The notes under the pieces are model-generated. The model did not search any database. It saw nothing but the letters and a program-made list of their open reading frames with translations, and was not told the DNA's origin. From an uncultured Clostridia bacterium (lineage in GTDB: Bacteria; Bacillota; Clostridia; Christensenellales; Borkfalkiaceae): DNA of 64,000 nt. The DNA is taken from assembly GCA_949290575.1 (NCBI GenBank), contig CASESJ010000001.1:496001-560000 (forward strand), read 5' to 3'. Positions within the stretch are counted from its first letter, which is position 1. Every line of letters starts with the position of its first letter. Both the position numbers and the translations under genes were made by a program. Positions 43,061 to 52,115 of this stretch are shown piece by piece.

Positions 43061-43917
43061 ATGCGCTTGAAGTAAGAGAATTAACGAAAGTCTATCCTGA
43101 ATTCAAGTTGGATAAGGTAAGTTTTTGCGTGGAACAAGGGCACATTTCCGGACTTATCGGAAGAAACGGCGCAGGAAAAAGCACAACTATTAAAAGTATT
43201 TTACGTCTTATTAGCGCAGAAGGAAACGTGTCGGTCTTTGGAAAAGATTTTCTCAAAGAAGAAATGGTCGTTAAACAAATGATAGGTTATGTCGGAGGCG
43301 GCTTTCGATATTATCCTATGAATACGCTTGCCGCAATACGCAAAGCATACGCGCCTTTTTATCCGAGTTGGAATCAAAGCAGATATGAAAAATTCCTTTC
43401 GCAATTCGAGCTTATCGAAAGTAAAAAGGTAAAAGAGCTGTCCGAAGGAATGAAAGTAAAGTTTGCGCTTGCCCTCGCCCTCTCGCACGGTGCGAAATTG
43501 CTTATCATGGACGAGCCGACAAGCGGACTCGATCCTCTTTCGCGCGAGGAGTTTTGCGACATTATTTTACAGCTTGTACGCGAAGAAGGCGTATCGGTTC
43601 TTTTCTCTACGCATATAACGTCCGACCTGATGCGAATCGCAGACGATATCGTTTATATTTCGCAGGGAAAAATTATTGCGGCGTGTCCGCTGAAAGAGCT
43701 ACTCGGTAAATATAAGCAGGCACAATTTTCTTCCCTTGCGGCTGCAACAGAAGCAAATGCCATAGGAGTGAAGCCCGTAAAAGATGGATATGAAGGGCTA
43801 GTCAACAGTAATGTGCAAGGATTAAGGGACGCCGTAATAATAGATACAACTATAGACAGCATAATGGTGCATCTGGAAAAAGCAAACAAGGAGAGAAAAT
43901 ATGCTGAATCTGATTAA
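43057..43917 (+). CDS. ABC transporter ATP-binding protein
   Basis: This 286-residue ATPase has Walker A (GRNGAGKST), a Q-loop region, a signature-like LSEGMKVKFALALALS, Walker B (LLIMDEPTSGLDPLS) and an H-loop (STHIT). It is of the YtrB/CcmA-like type that pairs with small ABC-2 permeases; the exported substrate is unknown. The stop region overlaps the permease start by 17 nt. Confidence 0.92.
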   Translation: MNALEVRELTKVYPEFKLDKVSFCVEQGHISGLIGRNGAGKSTTIKSILRLISAEGNVSVFGKDFLKEEMVVKQMIGYVGGGFRYYPMNTLAAIRKAYAPFYPSWNQSRYEKFLSQFELIESKKVKELSEGMKVKFALALALSHGAKLLIMDEPTSGLDPLSREEFCDIILQLVREEGVSVLFSTHITSDLMRIADDIVYISQGKIIAACPLKELLGKYKQAQFSSLAAATEANAIGVKPVKDGYEGLVNSNVQGLRDAVIIDTTIDSIMVHLEKANKERKYAESD

Positions 43918-44557
43918 AAAAGAAATTCGTCTTTGCTTACATCCTACGGCTTTTATTTTTCTCTTATTTGCCGTACTTGTGTTTGTGCCCAATTATCCGT
44001 ATGAAGTTATTTTCTTTTTCTCTTGTCTTTCCGTATTCTTCAGTTGCATGATGGCAAGAGAAAACGGAGATATTTCTTTTACCTGCACTCTGCCGGTAAA
44101 AAAAGAACAGATACCTCTCGCTAAAATATCGGTGATATTCGGATTGCAATGTACCATTCTGCTGCTAGTTGGAATTATAGGAGCAATCAAAGGAGTTGTT
44201 TTGCCTGCGGAGCAATATGTAAACCAAGCAGGGATATCGGCAAATCTTGTTTTGGTAGGCAATGGGGCGATCTTACTCGGTATATTCAATTTGATCTTCT
44301 TCCCTTGTTATTTCAAAAAAACCGATAAAATCGGAGCCCCTTTTATAATCGGTGCAATTATCATATTCTTATTAATTGGCGTCTTTATCGTTTTGCGTTG
44401 GGCAACGCCGCTCTATTCTATAACTTTGAATGGACTCAATTCAGAAAATACGGGCGCAAAATTAGCGGCTCTTGCAATAGGAATTGTCGTATATGTCGTT
44501 TTAACTGCCGCGAGCTGTAAATTGTCAATAAAAAATTTTCAAAAAGTAGATTTGTAA
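43901..44557 (+). CDS. ABC-2 type transporter permease
   Basis: This 218-residue membrane protein has about six helices and an N-terminal amphipathic MLNLIKKEIRLCLHP stretch typical of ABC-2 permeases. It is co-translated with the ATPase. AAGGAGAG precedes the start. It is AT-rich like the rest of the island. Confidence 0.85.
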   Translation: MLNLIKKEIRLCLHPTAFIFLLFAVLVFVPNYPYEVIFFFSCLSVFFSCMMARENGDISFTCTLPVKKEQIPLAKISVIFGLQCTILLLVGIIGAIKGVVLPAEQYVNQAGISANLVLVGNGAILLGIFNLIFFPCYFKKTDKIGAPFIIGAIIIFLLIGVFIVLRWATPLYSITLNGLNSENTGAKLAALAIGIVVYVVLTAASCKLSIKNFQKVDL

Positions 44558-44654
44558 ATAATGTTTCGGTCCTAAAATTTGCACAGCCAGCCCTTTGTTT
44601 TGGGGCTGACTGTTTTAATTCGTCTAACGATGATGCCGAAATAATCAACGGCAA

Positions 44655-44695
44655 AAAATAATACGAACCCGTTTTCAGAGTTCGTATTATTCCCT
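44655..44695 (-). terminator. Hairpin terminator next to the tRNA-Ser 3' remnant
   Basis: AATAATACGAAC and GTTCGTATTATT arms followed by TTTT on the minus strand, directly after a copy of the tRNA 3' end. Confidence 0.75.
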
Positions 44696-44699
44696 AATG

Positions 44700-44720
44700 G
44701 CGGAAGGTGAGGGATTCGCG
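44700..44720 (-). repeat. Copy of the tRNA-Ser 3' end (att-like)
   Basis: Twenty-one bases are identical to 44903-44923, running from the T-loop to CCA of tRNA-Ser. Sequence upstream of the T-loop does not match, so this is a remnant, not a tRNA. Such fragments are left by integration at tRNA 3' ends. Confidence 0.8.
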
Positions 44721-44830
44721 CCTTTGGCGGCGCGCCCCGGTGAACGGTGGTTATCCACCGTTCAGTTTGCGTCTTTGCCTGTCTCTCACCAAACTAATCT
44801 TCGCAAACCGTTTTGCTCTCGCAAAATGCC
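44721..44830. other. Hairpin-rich non-coding segment
   Basis: It contains GAACGGTGG/CCACCGTTC, TTTTGC/GCAAAA and CGCGCC/GGCGCG inverted repeats and no supported ORF. It sits between the two tRNA-Ser 3' copies. Its nature is unknown; a small RNA or an element remnant is possible. Confidence 0.4.
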
Positions 44831-44908
44831 TCCACCCTCAACCCCTCGCCATATACTCTTGCTTAAAAACAGAGAGGCGATAAAAAATCGCCCCTCTGTT
44901 TTTGGCGG
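44831..44908. repeat. Direct repeat B bounding the AbrB-ABC island
   Basis: Second copy of the repeat at 42561-42638. It holds the tRNA-Ser terminator hairpin and runs into the tRNA acceptor end. Confidence 0.8.
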
Positions 44909-44990
44909 AAGGTGAGGGATTCGAACCCCCGGAAGCTCTCACTTCAACGGTTTTCAAGACCGCCGCCATCGACCACTCAGCCAACCTTCC
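44903..44990 (-). tRNA. tRNA-Ser (anticodon TGA)
   Basis: The 88-nt gene has a 7-bp acceptor stem (GGAAGGT/ACCTTCC), anticodon loop CTTGAAA, a long variable arm, T-loop TTCGAAT and an encoded CCA. It reads UCN serine codons. Confidence 0.96.
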
Positions 44991-45110
44991 TTAATTTTTA
45001 AAAGCTACATTATTTTAACAGAGCTTTTATATATTGTCAACTCATTTGAAAATTGTGACCACAAATAAATTTATGGCGCGGAAAATTATTTTCCGCGCCG
45101 TTGTGCCTTT

Positions 45111-46079
45111 TTATACTCCGTGTCTGCGCTCGTAGCGCACAAAGAAATATGCCGCGCATACGCCGACTGCGAAGAGCACAATTCCGAGCACGAGCTCCCA
45201 CCACATGAACGAAACTCCCCACTCCGAATAGACGGCATTGACCTCGGAATTATAGAACATTGTAACAACCGACCCGAGAGACAACCCCGCAACCGTATAG
45301 AAAGTTGCGGCGCGGCGTCTTTCAATGAGCTTGCTCATGCCCTTGGATACGGTTAAAAGTCCAATAAGAAAACCGACGGCAAGGCAGGCATAAACTATGA
45401 AAATCTGAGGATTTTCGCCCCAATAGGTGACTGAAACCGAATTTAAAAGGGGCGTGAAATAGCCAAGCATCATGAGTACAGCCGTCGCGCTCAGACCCGG
45501 CACGAGCTGGGTCACCGCCACGACGTAACCTATCACCACAAACAGAATATAATGATAGAACTGCGCATTTTCAAGAACCTGCTCGCCCGTAGCTATATTG
45601 CAGGAGACCACGGACAAAATTACAGGCACGGCGAGCCCGACAATAAACAATATTACTCTCGTCGGCGTGACCTTTTCACCCTTGAACTGGTCGGTGACTG
45701 CGGGGAATGCGCCGAGCATCAGACCTGCAAACAGCGCGACAATGGCAAAAGGTATGAGTGCCATGAGATACTGCACGCCGAGAAAGCCGACGACGAGCCC
45801 TGCCACTCCTCCGATGAGTATCGGCACGAGAAAGAGCGCGCACTCTTTGAATTTTTTTAATATGTTTCCGAAGGCGTAGAGCAGTTTTTCATAAAGACGG
45901 AAGATAATGGCTACCGCCGAACCGCTCACACCGGGGACGATTACCGCAAGTCCTATGAATACGCCCAGCAGTCCGCCCTTGAACATCTCGCGTTTATCCG
46001 CATATTTCAAGGATAAGTTATCCTGTTCCTGTTCTTCGCTCTGTCGGTTTTCGGGCAAATTGTCCTGCATTGACTGCAC
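45111..46079 (-). CDS. DUF368 (PopT-like) membrane protein
   Basis: DUF368 proteins include PopT, proposed to return undecaprenyl phosphate across the cytoplasmic membrane. The 322-residue protein has a polar N-terminus (1-35), then about eight helices with GLAVIVPGVSGSAVAIIFRLYEK and VTQLVPGLSATAVLMMLGYF, the two related motifs of the family. GAGAGGTG precedes the start. Confidence 0.9.
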   Translation of the reverse strand: MQSMQDNLPENRQSEEQEQDNLSLKYADKREMFKGGLLGVFIGLAVIVPGVSGSAVAIIFRLYEKLLYAFGNILKKFKECALFLVPILIGGVAGLVVGFLGVQYLMALIPFAIVALFAGLMLGAFPAVTDQFKGEKVTPTRVILFIVGLAVPVILSVVSCNIATGEQVLENAQFYHYILFVVIGYVVAVTQLVPGLSATAVLMMLGYFTPLLNSVSVTYWGENPQIFIVYACLAVGFLIGLLTVSKGMSKLIERRRAATFYTVAGLSLGSVVTMFYNSEVNAVYSEWGVSFMWWELVLGIVLFAVGVCAAYFFVRYERRHGV

Positions 46080-46182
46080 CTCTCTCTTTATTTAATATTA
46101 AGACGCTTGTAAATATTACCATACAGACGCAAAAAAGGCAAGCGTTTGCCTGCCTTATGCCTCTTCAGTCCTCAATGTCTCT

Positions 46183-46872
46183 TCAAATCTCGGGCGAGAC
46201 CTCGGTCTCCCCCTCCGTCTTCTCCTGCGCAGCGTCGAGAGACGAACCGTAAAGTCTGCCGCCCTTTTTATGGTCGATATACAAAGTTATTAAAAATACT
46301 GCTATTCCTATGAGCGTTACGACTATATCCATCATAGTGTCCGTCATCGGATTGAGCCCGTGCGCGACGCGGTATTTCCACAGCTGCGCGTCCCCGCCGA
46401 ATATGCAGTCGGTTGTGAATTCAAAGACCTCCCACAGCGCGGCGACGCCGAGAACTGACAGCGTTACGAGCACACATATGCCCGTTTTACTTAAATTTTT
46501 ACCTCCCCAGCGCAACATGAAAAAGTATATGAGTTGCGCGCACCACAGCCCGAAAAAGGCGTGCAGAAATTTATCGTAATGGGGAATAAAGCCATAGGCA
46601 TTGAGCGCGGTGCCGAGGTCTATTGAAATTATTATGTGGAAAGCTATCGTGGCGTTTATAAAGTATGGCACTCTTATTTTCGCCCACCGTTCAAGGGCGG
46701 GGAAAATGAGAGGTATTGCCGTGCAGACGGGTATCTGAAGATATACAAGCGGACGGAACGTCGCCGAAACTACGGGGTGCAACGCCGCCGCGATTATACC
46801 CATAATCACGCACGCGCCGAAGGGTAACCATTTTAAAAACGTTGCTTTTGCTCTGCTATGAGAAATATTCAT
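46183..46872 (-). CDS. DUF2238/YjdF-like membrane protein
   Basis: This 229-residue protein has about six helices and contains HYDKFLHAFFGLWCAQL and ALWEVFEFTTDCIFGGDAQ followed by DTMMDIVVTLIG. These charged motifs in membrane segments resemble DUF2238/YjdF proteins, of unknown function. ATG 46872 is chosen because AGAGGAG is properly spaced. Confidence 0.75.
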   Translation of the reverse strand: MNISHSRAKATFLKWLPFGACVIMGIIAAALHPVVSATFRPLVYLQIPVCTAIPLIFPALERWAKIRVPYFINATIAFHIIISIDLGTALNAYGFIPHYDKFLHAFFGLWCAQLIYFFMLRWGGKNLSKTGICVLVTLSVLGVAALWEVFEFTTDCIFGGDAQLWKYRVAHGLNPMTDTMMDIVVTLIGIAVFLITLYIDHKKGGRLYGSSLDAAQEKTEGETEVSPEI

Positions 46873-46900
46873 CAAACTCCTCTGCAACAAAAATTATTTG

Positions 46901-48487
46901 CTACATCAATGGCGAAACAAACCTTAAAAGCGCGATGGCAACCGTCCTTAAAAGTCCGTTTTTTTCGGTATTTTCCGAGAAATCGCAGTCGCCGAAAGTG
47001 TGCTCGAAATCGGCAAACACGTCGTAAACTACGGTCATGTCGTCCGCCAGGACGGCGTCTTCAAACTGCTGGTAGAACGAACGCATATCGAAATTGACCG
47101 TGCCGACGACGGCGCAGCTTTCCGTGACAACGAGCTTGCTGTGCACGAACGAGTCGCGCAGGTAATAGATTTTTACGCCGTATTTTTTCAGCTTTTCAGC
47201 ATTGTCGCGCGTGACCAGATAGACATACAGCTTATCGGGCACGGACGGAAGTATTATTCTGACGTCCACCCCCGAGAGAGCTTTATTGACCAACGCCTGC
47301 ACTATGCTGTCGTCGGGAATAAAATAGGGCGTCATTATATACAGCTTTTTCTTCGCAGAATAAATTACGCTCTCGAAGACGTTCTTGCAAATCGAAGGTC
47401 CGTACTCCGGTCCGTCGACGTAAGGCACGACCGTGTAAGGGCTGTACTGCTGCCTGTAATGCCCGAAATAGGGCGCATAGTCGCAATGCTTTTTGGTTAT
47501 GAACTCCCACTGCCGCAAAAAGAACAGCGTCATAGCGTCTATCGCCTCGCCTTCCAGCCTCAGACCGGTATCCTTCCAATAGCCGTGCATGTGCTTTTCG
47601 TTGACATACTCGTCAGCAATGTTGCTGCCGCCCGTGTATGCTATTTTTCCGTCAATTACTATTATTTTGCGATGGTCGCGGTAATTTAATGCAAAAGTAA
47701 AGCGGGAAATCAGACGGTTGAACACCTTTATCTGCGCTCCGCTCGCCTTAATTTTTTTGCGCATCGCTGGCGTGAACGCGCGACTGCCGACATCGTCGTA
47801 GATTATGCGCACTTCCACTCCCTCTTCCGCCTTCTTGCCAAGTATGTCCCATATGCGGTTCAAAAGTATGCCGTCCGCAATGGCATAGTATTCAATGAAC
47901 ACAAATTTCTGCGCTGTCTTGAGGCTCTCTATCACGTCGTCGAAGAGCTGCGTTCCGGACGAAAAATATTTAAGCGAGGTGTTGGTATACGGCACAAAGT
48001 CGCCGGCGCGATTGAGGTAAGAGCACATCTGCTTCATGTCGTCGGACGCGTAGGGTTGGACATATGTCGGCACGAACGACTTGCTGCGCGCAAAAATCTT
48101 TGCGTGTCTGCGGCGTGAGCGGGCGTACATATATTTATCGTTCGACATGAAGTAAACGATAAATCCGAAGAAGAAAAACACTAATATGAAGAGCACCCAG
48201 ACGGCTTTTGCCTGATTGTTCCTGTGCGAGGACAGCACAGAAAAAGCCGTCAGAACGCTCATTGCAATGAGGAATAACAGATACCACCTGACCGCGAGCG
48301 CGGGCAGGGTGCTGAGACCGATTATTATTCCCAGCTGCAGCAGCACTATTGCCGCCGTGAACATTGTTTTGAATACGCCGATATTGTTGTGCTCGGTGCG
48401 GATTTTAACCACCTTGTCCTCGGTGAAACGCTGACGGCGACGGCGGGATTTATCTTCAAGCGAGCGGTACAGCCGCGTACTATCCAT
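46901..48487 (-). CDS. cls: Cardiolipin synthase
   Basis: This enzyme joins two phosphatidylglycerols into cardiolipin in the membrane. The 528-residue protein has two N-terminal helices (about 42-62 and 66-115, PLD-nuclease N domain) and two phospholipase D motifs: His272-Lys274 (DHRKIIVIDG) and His449-Lys451 (VHSKLVVTE, with Glu456 at the usual Asp). AAAGGAGG precedes the start. Its first 8 nt overlap the upstream gene. Confidence 0.93.
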   Translation of the reverse strand: MDSTRLYRSLEDKSRRRRQRFTEDKVVKIRTEHNNIGVFKTMFTAAIVLLQLGIIIGLSTLPALAVRWYLLFLIAMSVLTAFSVLSSHRNNQAKAVWVLFILVFFFFGFIVYFMSNDKYMYARSRRRHAKIFARSKSFVPTYVQPYASDDMKQMCSYLNRAGDFVPYTNTSLKYFSSGTQLFDDVIESLKTAQKFVFIEYYAIADGILLNRIWDILGKKAEEGVEVRIIYDDVGSRAFTPAMRKKIKASGAQIKVFNRLISRFTFALNYRDHRKIIVIDGKIAYTGGSNIADEYVNEKHMHGYWKDTGLRLEGEAIDAMTLFFLRQWEFITKKHCDYAPYFGHYRQQYSPYTVVPYVDGPEYGPSICKNVFESVIYSAKKKLYIMTPYFIPDDSIVQALVNKALSGVDVRIILPSVPDKLYVYLVTRDNAEKLKKYGVKIYYLRDSFVHSKLVVTESCAVVGTVNFDMRSFYQQFEDAVLADDMTVVYDVFADFEHTFGDCDFSENTEKNGLLRTVAIALLRFVSPLM

Positions 48488-49115
48488 TTGCCGCCTCCTT
48501 TAATTGCTCCTCCTCAATATACTGCTCCCGGGCAGGCTCTTCCGCCTCGTCGGAAGAATTTTCCTCCGCAGGCAAAGCCTCCTCTTCGGTTGAGGGAGCT
48601 ATGAGCAGACACTCGTCAATGAGTGCTCTTATATTTTCGAGGCTGCGCTCATTCGTTTTCGCCGCAGTCGCATTTTCGCGCTTGCGCATAAACATAAAAA
48701 ACGCAACCGCGCACGCCATGAGCGCAACGGAAAGTCCGCTTATCCACCAGCCGCATATGCGGAAAACAGGCTCATTGAATGCGAAGGCAAGCCACAGTCC
48801 GAGCGCAACAAGTCCTGAAAATATGATGAACGAAATCGCTATGAATGCGTGAGATTTTATGTGTTTGTGCGAATTGACGCGCGACACGGAATTTATGAAA
48901 CTTTCCATGCGCACCTGAAGATACTGCAATCTGTCCTTATTTTCAATTTTATGCGGACGGCGCAGGCGGACGTATTTCATATTGTAATACTCCCTGTCGT
49001 CCTCCATCTTCTCTTCCCTCCAGCCCAGAGCGCGATAGCACTGCAATATCCTATCGAGCTGGTCGCTCTTTACCGATACGGAAAGATAGTCGTAATTTGT
49101 ATAATCTCTTGACAT
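48480..49115 (-). CDS. Uncharacterised two-helix membrane protein
   Basis: I do not recognise a named family. The 211-residue protein has a soluble N-terminal part (about 1-95, with VSVKSDQLDRILQCYRALGWREEK), two helices (about 100-122 and 128-148) and an acidic C-terminus. Overlap with cls by 8 nt implies co-translation. GTGAGG precedes the ATG. Confidence 0.6.
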   Translation of the reverse strand: MSRDYTNYDYLSVSVKSDQLDRILQCYRALGWREEKMEDDREYYNMKYVRLRRPHKIENKDRLQYLQVRMESFINSVSRVNSHKHIKSHAFIAISFIIFSGLVALGLWLAFAFNEPVFRICGWWISGLSVALMACAVAFFMFMRKRENATAAKTNERSLENIRALIDECLLIAPSTEEEALPAEENSSDEAEEPAREQYIEEEQLKEAANG

Positions 49116-49275
49116 TGTTACCTCACGGGCATACGCTCAACGCATGTTTTTATCATTATAAAATAAAATTATAAAAACGGTGCGATTAATCTGTTAAAAC
49201 TCGGTTAAACAGAGCTGTTTATATTATACCACCGCGCACGCGCGAAATCAACCCCCGCCAACGCTGTTTTAACTG

Positions 49276-49305
49276 TTGACTTGCGCGAGAGTTATATTAT
49301 ATAAT
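49276..49305 (+). promoter_or_regulatory. Promoter giving a leaderless transcript
   Basis: TTGACT (49276-49281), 18 nt, TATAAT (49300-49305), then 6 nt to the ATG. Confidence 0.75.
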
Positions 49306-49311
49306 GGCGGT

Positions 49312-50739
49312 ATGAAAAGATATAAGTACATACATCGCGCGGCGAGAATCATGACCGCGGCTGCGCTGCTTTGCGCATTCCTGCTGACGTTTACGCTGTC
49401 GGACTATTACATATTCAATCGGGTAAGCCAATTCAACCCCGTATTCGTCATAAGTCAATGGGTCAAAAAGGCGGGACTTCTGCTCCTTGCGCTTGCAATT
49501 TTTTATAACAAAAAGTGCTGCGCGGACATAGCAAAATATTTCCTGCCCGTATTCATTATTTTAAGCTGCTCGCTCTTCGGAGATTTTTTCGACATAACCA
49601 AGGCGGCGGACACTCCCGCTCAGGAAATTTACAATCAGGTAAATCTTTTTATGCCGAAATGGCTGAACATGACGCTCTTCTTTTTGCAGAGCATTACAAT
49701 GCTTGCGCTGTGTGCCCTGCTCTTTGTGCGCGACGGCTGGCGCGCCGATAAGAGAAGTTTTATCTTCCTCGCTCCCGCCATGCTGGCGTGCATGCCGCTC
49801 AATATCTTTGAGAACTTTTTCGACATAAACGCAATACCTGCGGACAGCTTTCTGCGCTTTAAAAACTTTACAGTCTGGCACCTTTTAGCCATACTCATTC
49901 TTGCGGGCTTTACTATAGCCGCCTACTACTTCTTAAAAAATAAGACCCGAGAACAGCAGAACGCCTACCTCGGCGCGATGGCAGTTGTTCTTCTTTTGCA
50001 GTACCACTCCAAGGACAGCATGGTCATGGGCGACGGCTACAACGTATATCACACGGTGCTCGCCTGCGTTCCGCTGTTTATCTGCAACATAGGCGTCTAC
50101 GTGGCGTCGCTTTCGGTAATTTTAAAGAAGAAAGCACTGTATGCCATCTCATTTTTCGTTCACGCGGTCGGCGCGCTGACGGTATTTATCTACTTCGGCA
50201 AGGACGAGATGAGCAACTACGGCATATTCTGCAGCTACTCCATTCTGTACTTCTGCTTAACTCACGCCCTGCTCTTCGCGCTCAGCGTTCTGCCCTCCGC
50301 GCTCGGAATGTATAAATTCAGAATGAAGGACTGCATTGTGCCGCTTGTTTACTACTTTATAGTCATTATAGCGGCGTCGGTATGCAGCGCACTTGTAACT
50401 TCCGCCTCTATGACGTGGCATACGACGGACGGCTATTTCCTCTCGCCCGAAGAGATAATTATGCCTAACTACGCTTTCACCCAGATTAACCCCCTGCCCT
50501 TCGCCGTTCCCGCCGTATGGGTCATACGCATATGGAACTACGACGTGAATATGCTGTACATACTCGGCTTATACGCCGCATATGTCGGGCTGTTTTTCGC
50601 ATTCACGGGTGCATACTATGCCTTTCATGCAATACGAAAAAAGGTGCTTGCTCGCCGCGAGGAACTTCCCGCATACGGTGCTGCAGGTGAAATCGCAGCG
50701 ACAAAATCTGACGACGGGGAAGACGATGACAATGTTTGA
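49312..50739 (+). CDS. Uncharacterised polytopic membrane protein
   Basis: This 475-residue protein has about eleven to twelve hydrophobic helices and no motif I recognise. Conserved-looking segments are YHSKDSMVMGDGYNVYHTV and MTWHTTDGYFLSPEEI. The C-terminus is acidic (KSDDGEDDDNV). ATG 49312 is preferred because it sits 6 nt after TATAAT, without a Shine-Dalgarno; the longer open frame would begin inside the -35 box. Confidence 0.65.
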   Translation: MKRYKYIHRAARIMTAAALLCAFLLTFTLSDYYIFNRVSQFNPVFVISQWVKKAGLLLLALAIFYNKKCCADIAKYFLPVFIILSCSLFGDFFDITKAADTPAQEIYNQVNLFMPKWLNMTLFFLQSITMLALCALLFVRDGWRADKRSFIFLAPAMLACMPLNIFENFFDINAIPADSFLRFKNFTVWHLLAILILAGFTIAAYYFLKNKTREQQNAYLGAMAVVLLLQYHSKDSMVMGDGYNVYHTVLACVPLFICNIGVYVASLSVILKKKALYAISFFVHAVGALTVFIYFGKDEMSNYGIFCSYSILYFCLTHALLFALSVLPSALGMYKFRMKDCIVPLVYYFIVIIAASVCSALVTSASMTWHTTDGYFLSPEEIIMPNYAFTQINPLPFAVPAVWVIRIWNYDVNMLYILGLYAAYVGLFFAFTGAYYAFHAIRKKVLARREELPAYGAAGEIAATKSDDGEDDDNV

Positions 50740-50752
50740 ATTTTAATAGTTA

Positions 50753-50780
50753 AGCCCGCGGCTTTTAAAAGCCGCGGGCT
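50753..50780. terminator. Bidirectional terminator before perR
   Basis: AGCCCGCGGCTTTT and its complement form a perfect 28-bp palindrome between two convergent genes; TTTGTTTTTTT follows on the plus strand. Confidence 0.8.
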
Positions 50781-50788
50781 TTGTTTTT

Positions 50789-51175
50789 TTAATTTACTTT
50801 TGCCGCACAATCGGGGCAAAGACCGTTGAATTCTATCTCAGTAGAGTAAACTATGTAACCGCCCTCGCTGCGGGTATTGAGTATGTCCGTGAACGGACCT
50901 TCGAACACATCCGTGATTTTGCCGCACTTTACGCAATGACAATGCGCATGCGGCGTAAGTCCTGCGTCGAAGCGGGTATCGCTGCCCTTCAGGCTCAGCC
51001 TGCGCACGCTGCCCTCGTCGGCGAACTGTCCCAGCACCCTGAACACCGTCGCCCGCGACAGGCGCGGATAACGCTCGTGTATAATCTCGTACAGCTCGGA
51101 CGCCGTGGGATGGTCCGCACACTTCAGCACGGACATTATTATTCTCTTTTGTTCGGTATTTCTCTTGTTTTCCAT
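50789..51175 (-). CDS. perR: PerR-like peroxide regulator (Fur family)
   Basis: This 128-residue Fur-family repressor probably senses H2O2 through metal-catalysed histidine oxidation. The regulatory-site pattern matches PerR: His in DHPTA, Asp in DTRFD, HAH in TPHAHCHC and Asp in KITDV. The structural zinc pairs are CVKC and CPDC. It could be a Fur for iron, but the RFD...HxH spacing favours PerR. The ATG is 6 nt after TATAAT with no ribosome site, so the mRNA is predicted to be leaderless. Confidence 0.88.
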   Translation of the reverse strand: MENKRNTEQKRIIMSVLKCADHPTASELYEIIHERYPRLSRATVFRVLGQFADEGSVRRLSLKGSDTRFDAGLTPHAHCHCVKCGKITDVFEGPFTDILNTRSEGGYIVYSTEIEFNGLCPDCAAKVN

Positions 51176-51181
51176 ATTGAT

Positions 51182-51210
51182 ATTATATCTTAATTAAGAC
51201 GCAATGTCAA
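51182..51210 (-). promoter_or_regulatory. Consensus promoter of perR
   Basis: On the minus strand TTGACA (51205-51210), 17 nt, TATAAT (51182-51187), then 6 nt to the ATG. Confidence 0.9.
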
Positions 51211-51248
51211 TACATTGAGGCGGTTAAAGTTGCAAAAGAAAAATAAAG

Positions 51249-51277
51249 CCGCCGCGGCAGCACGCCGCGGCGGCACA
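51249..51277 (-). terminator. Terminator of the DUF4062-IMPase operon
   Basis: GCCGCCGCGGC arms with a short loop, followed by TTTATTTTT on the minus strand. Confidence 0.75.
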
Positions 51278-51337
51278 AACTGAAACCTCTTGTTAAACTG
51301 ATTAATTTTGAACTGATAAGGAAATTTAAAAAGAATT

Positions 51338-52114
51338 TCACTTCATAGCCTGTGAGATTTCTTTTACCTTTCCGAGCAGGAAATCGTATGCAGTCTTTGT
51401 GCCGCAGACGAAAGACGAAGGTCTGTCAAACGGCAAAGGATTGCCCTCCCAGTCGCTGCAGACCGCTCCGCATTCCTCAAGCATGAGGACAGCCGCGGCG
51501 TAATCCCAAGGTTTTAAAACCTTTTCGAAATATCCGTTAAGCCTGCCCGCAGCAACGTAGGCTATGGCTATGGCTGACGAACATATGCGACGGATATCGA
51601 GACATTCTTTGAATATCTCTTTTGCGAGAGTAAAGGCAATTTCAGCGTACTGTTTTTTGGTTGAGCCTGCACCGAACTCGATGAGACAGTCTTTGAGCTT
51701 TCTGTCAGGTGCGGGAGAAAGCTTTTTGCCGTTGAGAGTTACTCCTTTGCCCCTCTCCGCAACGAACAAATCTTTATTGAACGGATTATATATGACGCCG
51801 AACGTCACTTTTTCGCCGTCGAAGAGCGCGAGTGAAACAGAGCTCATGTTGTAGCCGTAAACGAGATTTGTAGTGCCGTCGACCGGGTCGAGAATCCAGC
51901 GCACGGGACAGAGTTCGCCACTCTCCTCTTCACTCATAAAACCTATAGAAGGATAGAGTTCGGCGAGCTCTTTTTTGAGATATTCGCTTATGGCAAGGTC
52001 CACCGCCGTGACAAAATCTGCCTCACCCTTCATATTTACTGAACTCTTAAGTCTTTCATCGAAAACGAAGTCGCCGGCTTTTTTTACCAGCTCTATAACT
52101 CTATCAAATTGCAA
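51338..52114 (-). CDS. Inositol monophosphatase family protein
   Basis: Mg-dependent phosphatases of this family act on inositol phosphates, fructose bisphosphate or 3'-phosphonucleotides (CysQ-like). The 258-residue protein has the three metal motifs EEE (SEEESGE), WILDPVDGTTN and KPWDYAAAV. The substrate is not determined. The start is TTG 52114, because GGGAGGTG lies within the end of the DUF4062 gene; the gap to its stop is 1 nt, so translation is coupled. Confidence 0.9.
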   Translation of the reverse strand: MQFDRVIELVKKAGDFVFDERLKSSVNMKGEADFVTAVDLAISEYLKKELAELYPSIGFMSEEESGELCPVRWILDPVDGTTNLVYGYNMSSVSLALFDGEKVTFGVIYNPFNKDLFVAERGKGVTLNGKKLSPAPDRKLKDCLIEFGAGSTKKQYAEIAFTLAKEIFKECLDIRRICSSAIAIAYVAAGRLNGYFEKVLKPWDYAAAVLMLEECGAVCSDWEGNPLPFDRPSSFVCGTKTAYDFLLGKVKEISQAMK

Positions 52115-52115
52115 T

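Noticed and set aside
44697-44915. Small plus-strand ORF over the tRNA-Ser remnant
   Set aside because: It crosses repeats and the tRNA, with no ribosome site.
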